Shown here piece by piece: positions 62,284 through 64,000 of a DNA stretch of 64,000 bases (its first letter is position 1; the number at the start of each line of letters is the position of its first letter). This DNA is from Saccharomonospora sp. CUA-673 (GTDB lineage Bacteria; Actinomycetota; Actinomycetes; Mycobacteriales; Pseudonocardiaceae). A program made the position numbers and the translations under genes. The notes beneath the pieces were generated by a model, which was not told the DNA's origin, made no database searches, and saw only the letters and a program-made list of their open reading frames with translations. The stretch is taken from assembly GCF_001942305.1 (NCBI RefSeq), contig NZ_MKKE01000084.1, forward strand, positions 1 to 64,000, in the 5' to 3' direction.

Positions 62284-63114
62284 CTACGTCAGGTGGTCGG
62301 CCAGGGCTGCGTAGGTGGGGAGCGGGTCGATGTCCATGGGGAGGGCCTGGATGCACACGTGGTCGGCGCCGGCCTCGAGGTGCTTGCGCACGCCCGCGGC
62401 GACGGTCGCGGCGTCGCCGTGCAGGCCGAGCTTGTCGATCAACGCGTCGCTGCCGCCGCCGTCGATGTCGGACTCCGACCAGCCGAGGCGCAGCAGGTTG
62501 TTGCGGTAGTTCGTCAGCCCGAGGTACGGGTTGTTGATCGGCCCCCGCGCGGCCTCGCGCGCACGCTGCTCGTCGCTCTCGAGCACGACCTTCTGCTCGG
62601 GCGCCAGCAGCACGCCCCGACCGACCAGCTCACGCGCCTCCCGCGTGTGCTCGGGGGTGGTCAGGTACGGGTGCGCGCCGAGCGTGCGCTGCGCCGACAG
62701 CTTCAGCACCTGCGGTCCGAGCGCGGCGAGCGCGCGGTCCTCGACGGGAACACCCGCCTCGTCGAGCTGGTCCAAATAGGACACGATCTTGTCGTACGGC
62801 TTCTCGTACTCCTGCTGCGCCTCGCGGTGGCCGACGCCCACGCCGAGCAGGAACCGACCAGGGTGTTTGGCCGCGATGCGGTGGTACGACGCGCCGACCG
62901 TGGCCGCGTCGTCGGTCCACATGTTCACGATGCCGGTCGCGATGGTCAGCGACGAGGTCGCGTCGAGGAGCCCTTCGATGTGCTCGAAGTCGCCGGGCGG
63001 GTTGCCACCGAGCCAGAGCGTGCCGTAGCCGAGCTTCTCGACCTCGCCCGCCAGTGCGGCGTCGACACCGCTCCACCAACGCCAGATTCCGTACTTCCCA
63101 AGATTCACTGCCAT
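62284..63114 (-). CDS. LLM-class F420-dependent oxidoreductase
   Basis: A 276-residue TIM-barrel protein. It has GYGTLWLGGNPPGDFEHIEGLLDATSSLTIATGIVNMW, RFLLGVGVGHREAQQEY and a late AGADHVCIQALP, the pattern of F420-dependent luciferase-like enzymes in actinobacteria (substrate-reducing type). Substrate unknown. It is divergent from the SDR gene. Confidence 0.85.
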   Translation of the reverse strand: MAVNLGKYGIWRWWSGVDAALAGEVEKLGYGTLWLGGNPPGDFEHIEGLLDATSSLTIATGIVNMWTDDAATVGASYHRIAAKHPGRFLLGVGVGHREAQQEYEKPYDKIVSYLDQLDEAGVPVEDRALAALGPQVLKLSAQRTLGAHPYLTTPEHTREARELVGRGVLLAPEQKVVLESDEQRAREAARGPINNPYLGLTNYRNNLLRLGWSESDIDGGGSDALIDKLGLHGDAATVAAGVRKHLEAGADHVCIQALPMDIDPLPTYAALADHLT

Positions 63115-63247
63115 GTCCCGGGCAACGTCGCGCGCCCGGCACGTGTTCCACCCTCACCGCCGCAACCACGATCGAGAACTACCGAGCAGTAGCCTACTTT
63201 GAGTAAGTTGAGGTACGGTCCCAGGTGAGAGCACCGAGGAGGCAACA

Positions 63248-64000
63248 GTGACGTTCCTGTCCGGCGGCAAGAATGGCCCGAAGAACGTGAGAGACAAGGT
63301 CGTGCTGATCACCGGCGCGGCACGCGGCATCGGCGCCGGCCTCGCCGAACGCCTGGCCGCCGACGGCGCCAAGGTCGCCCTCGTGGGCCTCGAGGCCGAG
63401 GAGCAGACCAAGGTCGCCGAACGCATCGGCCCCAACGCGCGCTCGTGGGAGGCCGACGTCACGAGCTGGGACGCCCTCGAGAAGGCCACCGAGGAGATCG
63501 TCGCCCACTTCGGCGGGATCGACATCGTCGTCGCCAACGCGGGCATCGCCACGACCGGCTTCGCCCGCTCGATCGACCGCGACGCCTACGAGAAGGTCTT
63601 CGAGGTCGACCTGCTCGGCGTGTGGCGCACGTTCCGCGTCACCATGCCGCACGTCATCGACCGCAAGGGCTACCTGCTGGCGATCTCGTCGTTCGCCGCG
63701 ATCGCACACGCCCCCGGCATGGCCAACTACGCCGGCGCGAAGGCCGGCGTCGAGGCGTTCTGCAACAGCCTCCGCGCGGAGCTGCAGCACCTCGGCGTCA
63801 AGGTCGGCGTCGCCCACCCCACGTGGATCAAGACCGACCTCGTCGAGAGCGCCGACGCGCACCCGGTGTTCGGCAAGCTGCGCTCCGGCATGCCCGGCCT
63901 GATGGGCAAGACGTACCCGCTCGACCTCGCGCTCGACCACCTCACCGTGGGCATCCGCAAGCGCGCCAGGGTGATCCACGTGCCCAAGTGGGTCGGGGTG
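63248..64000 (+). CDS. Short-chain dehydrogenase/reductase (runs off the window)
   Basis: The first 251 residues of an SDR. The NAD(P) motif is ITGAARGIGAGLAERLA, the NAG loop is VVANAGIA, and the active site reads AISSFAAIAHAPGMANYAGAKAGVEAF (Ser-Tyr-Lys). The GTG start has CGAGGAGG upstream. An 18-residue lead precedes the Rossmann fold. A TACT-TTG-AGTA inverted repeat (about 63196-63206) lies near the promoter. No stop in the window; substrate unknown. Confidence 0.85.
   Translation, partial: MTFLSGGKNGPKNVRDKVVLITGAARGIGAGLAERLAADGAKVALVGLEAEEQTKVAERIGPNARSWEADVTSWDALEKATEEIVAHFGGIDIVVANAGIATTGFARSIDRDAYEKVFEVDLLGVWRTFRVTMPHVIDRKGYLLAISSFAAIAHAPGMANYAGAKAGVEAFCNSLRAELQHLGVKVGVAHPTWIKTDLVESADAHPVFGKLRSGMPGLMGKTYPLDLALDHLTVGIRKRARVIHVPKWVGV

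Overview
The window is about 70% GC with strong third-position GC bias. Small genes overlap in GTGA or ATGA junctions, and actinobacterial hallmark families are present: DUF3073, DUF3151, DUF397 with an XRE regulator, RsiG/AmfC, S-adenosyl methyltransferase PF04672, EspG and PE/PPE-like type VII cassette genes, and an F420-dependent LLM oxidoreductase. This points to a filamentous actinomycete, most likely family Pseudonocardiaceae (Saccharomonospora/Amycolatopsis-like). The assignment is an inference from gene content only.

Layout. 1-9 kb: a collagen-like secreted protein, a nitrobindin, pabC, ygfZ, a c-di-GMP-type anti-sigma factor (RsiG family), an L-asparaginase II, DUF3073, a 3-hydroxyacyl-CoA dehydrogenase and a Gfo/Idh oxidoreductase. 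9.6-17.5 kb: a VanZ-like protein, arfB, purM, purF, an XRE/DUF397 regulatory cassette, a PF04672 methyltransferase and a sterol-carrier-like protein. 18.5-30 kb: a secreted GH25 lysozyme, then seven tandem paralogues of a Pro/Gly/Gln-rich, single-pass membrane protein whose outer domain carries a conserved Cys pair. That cluster is split by an island holding an XRE regulator, a DddA-like (SCP1.201) deaminase toxin, two Imm1 immunity genes, an azoreductase and a divergent HxlR regulator. 30-39 kb: purL, purQ, purS, an aldehyde dehydrogenase, an MBL hydrolase, DUF2334, TauE and purB. 39-48 kb: regulators, an ECF sigma factor with a putative anti-sigma, and assorted enzymes. 48-53 kb: a type VII secretion substrate/chaperone cassette whose last gene carries a lytic transglycosylase domain. 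53-64 kb: purD, GDPD, purA, a secreted HNH nuclease, a secreted lipase, DUF3151, fba, an LLM oxidoreductase and an SDR that runs off the end.

Eight de novo purine genes (purM, F, L, Q, S, B, D, A) lie on the minus strand in scattered small units. purC, purN, purH and purE/K are not in the window.

Three window-wide patterns stand out. (1) A modular family of nested palindromes sits within a few bases of stop codons at eight or nine places and looks like a lineage-specific terminator or mobile palindrome. (2) Many genes start 6-8 nt after a TANNNT box, so leaderless transcripts are common; this decides several start codons. (3) Twelve one-base deletions break otherwise intact genes, including essential purine genes, and about half fit loss of a C from GCCG. 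These are more likely consensus errors in the source sequence than real pseudogenes, so the affected genes are annotated here as frame-corrected.
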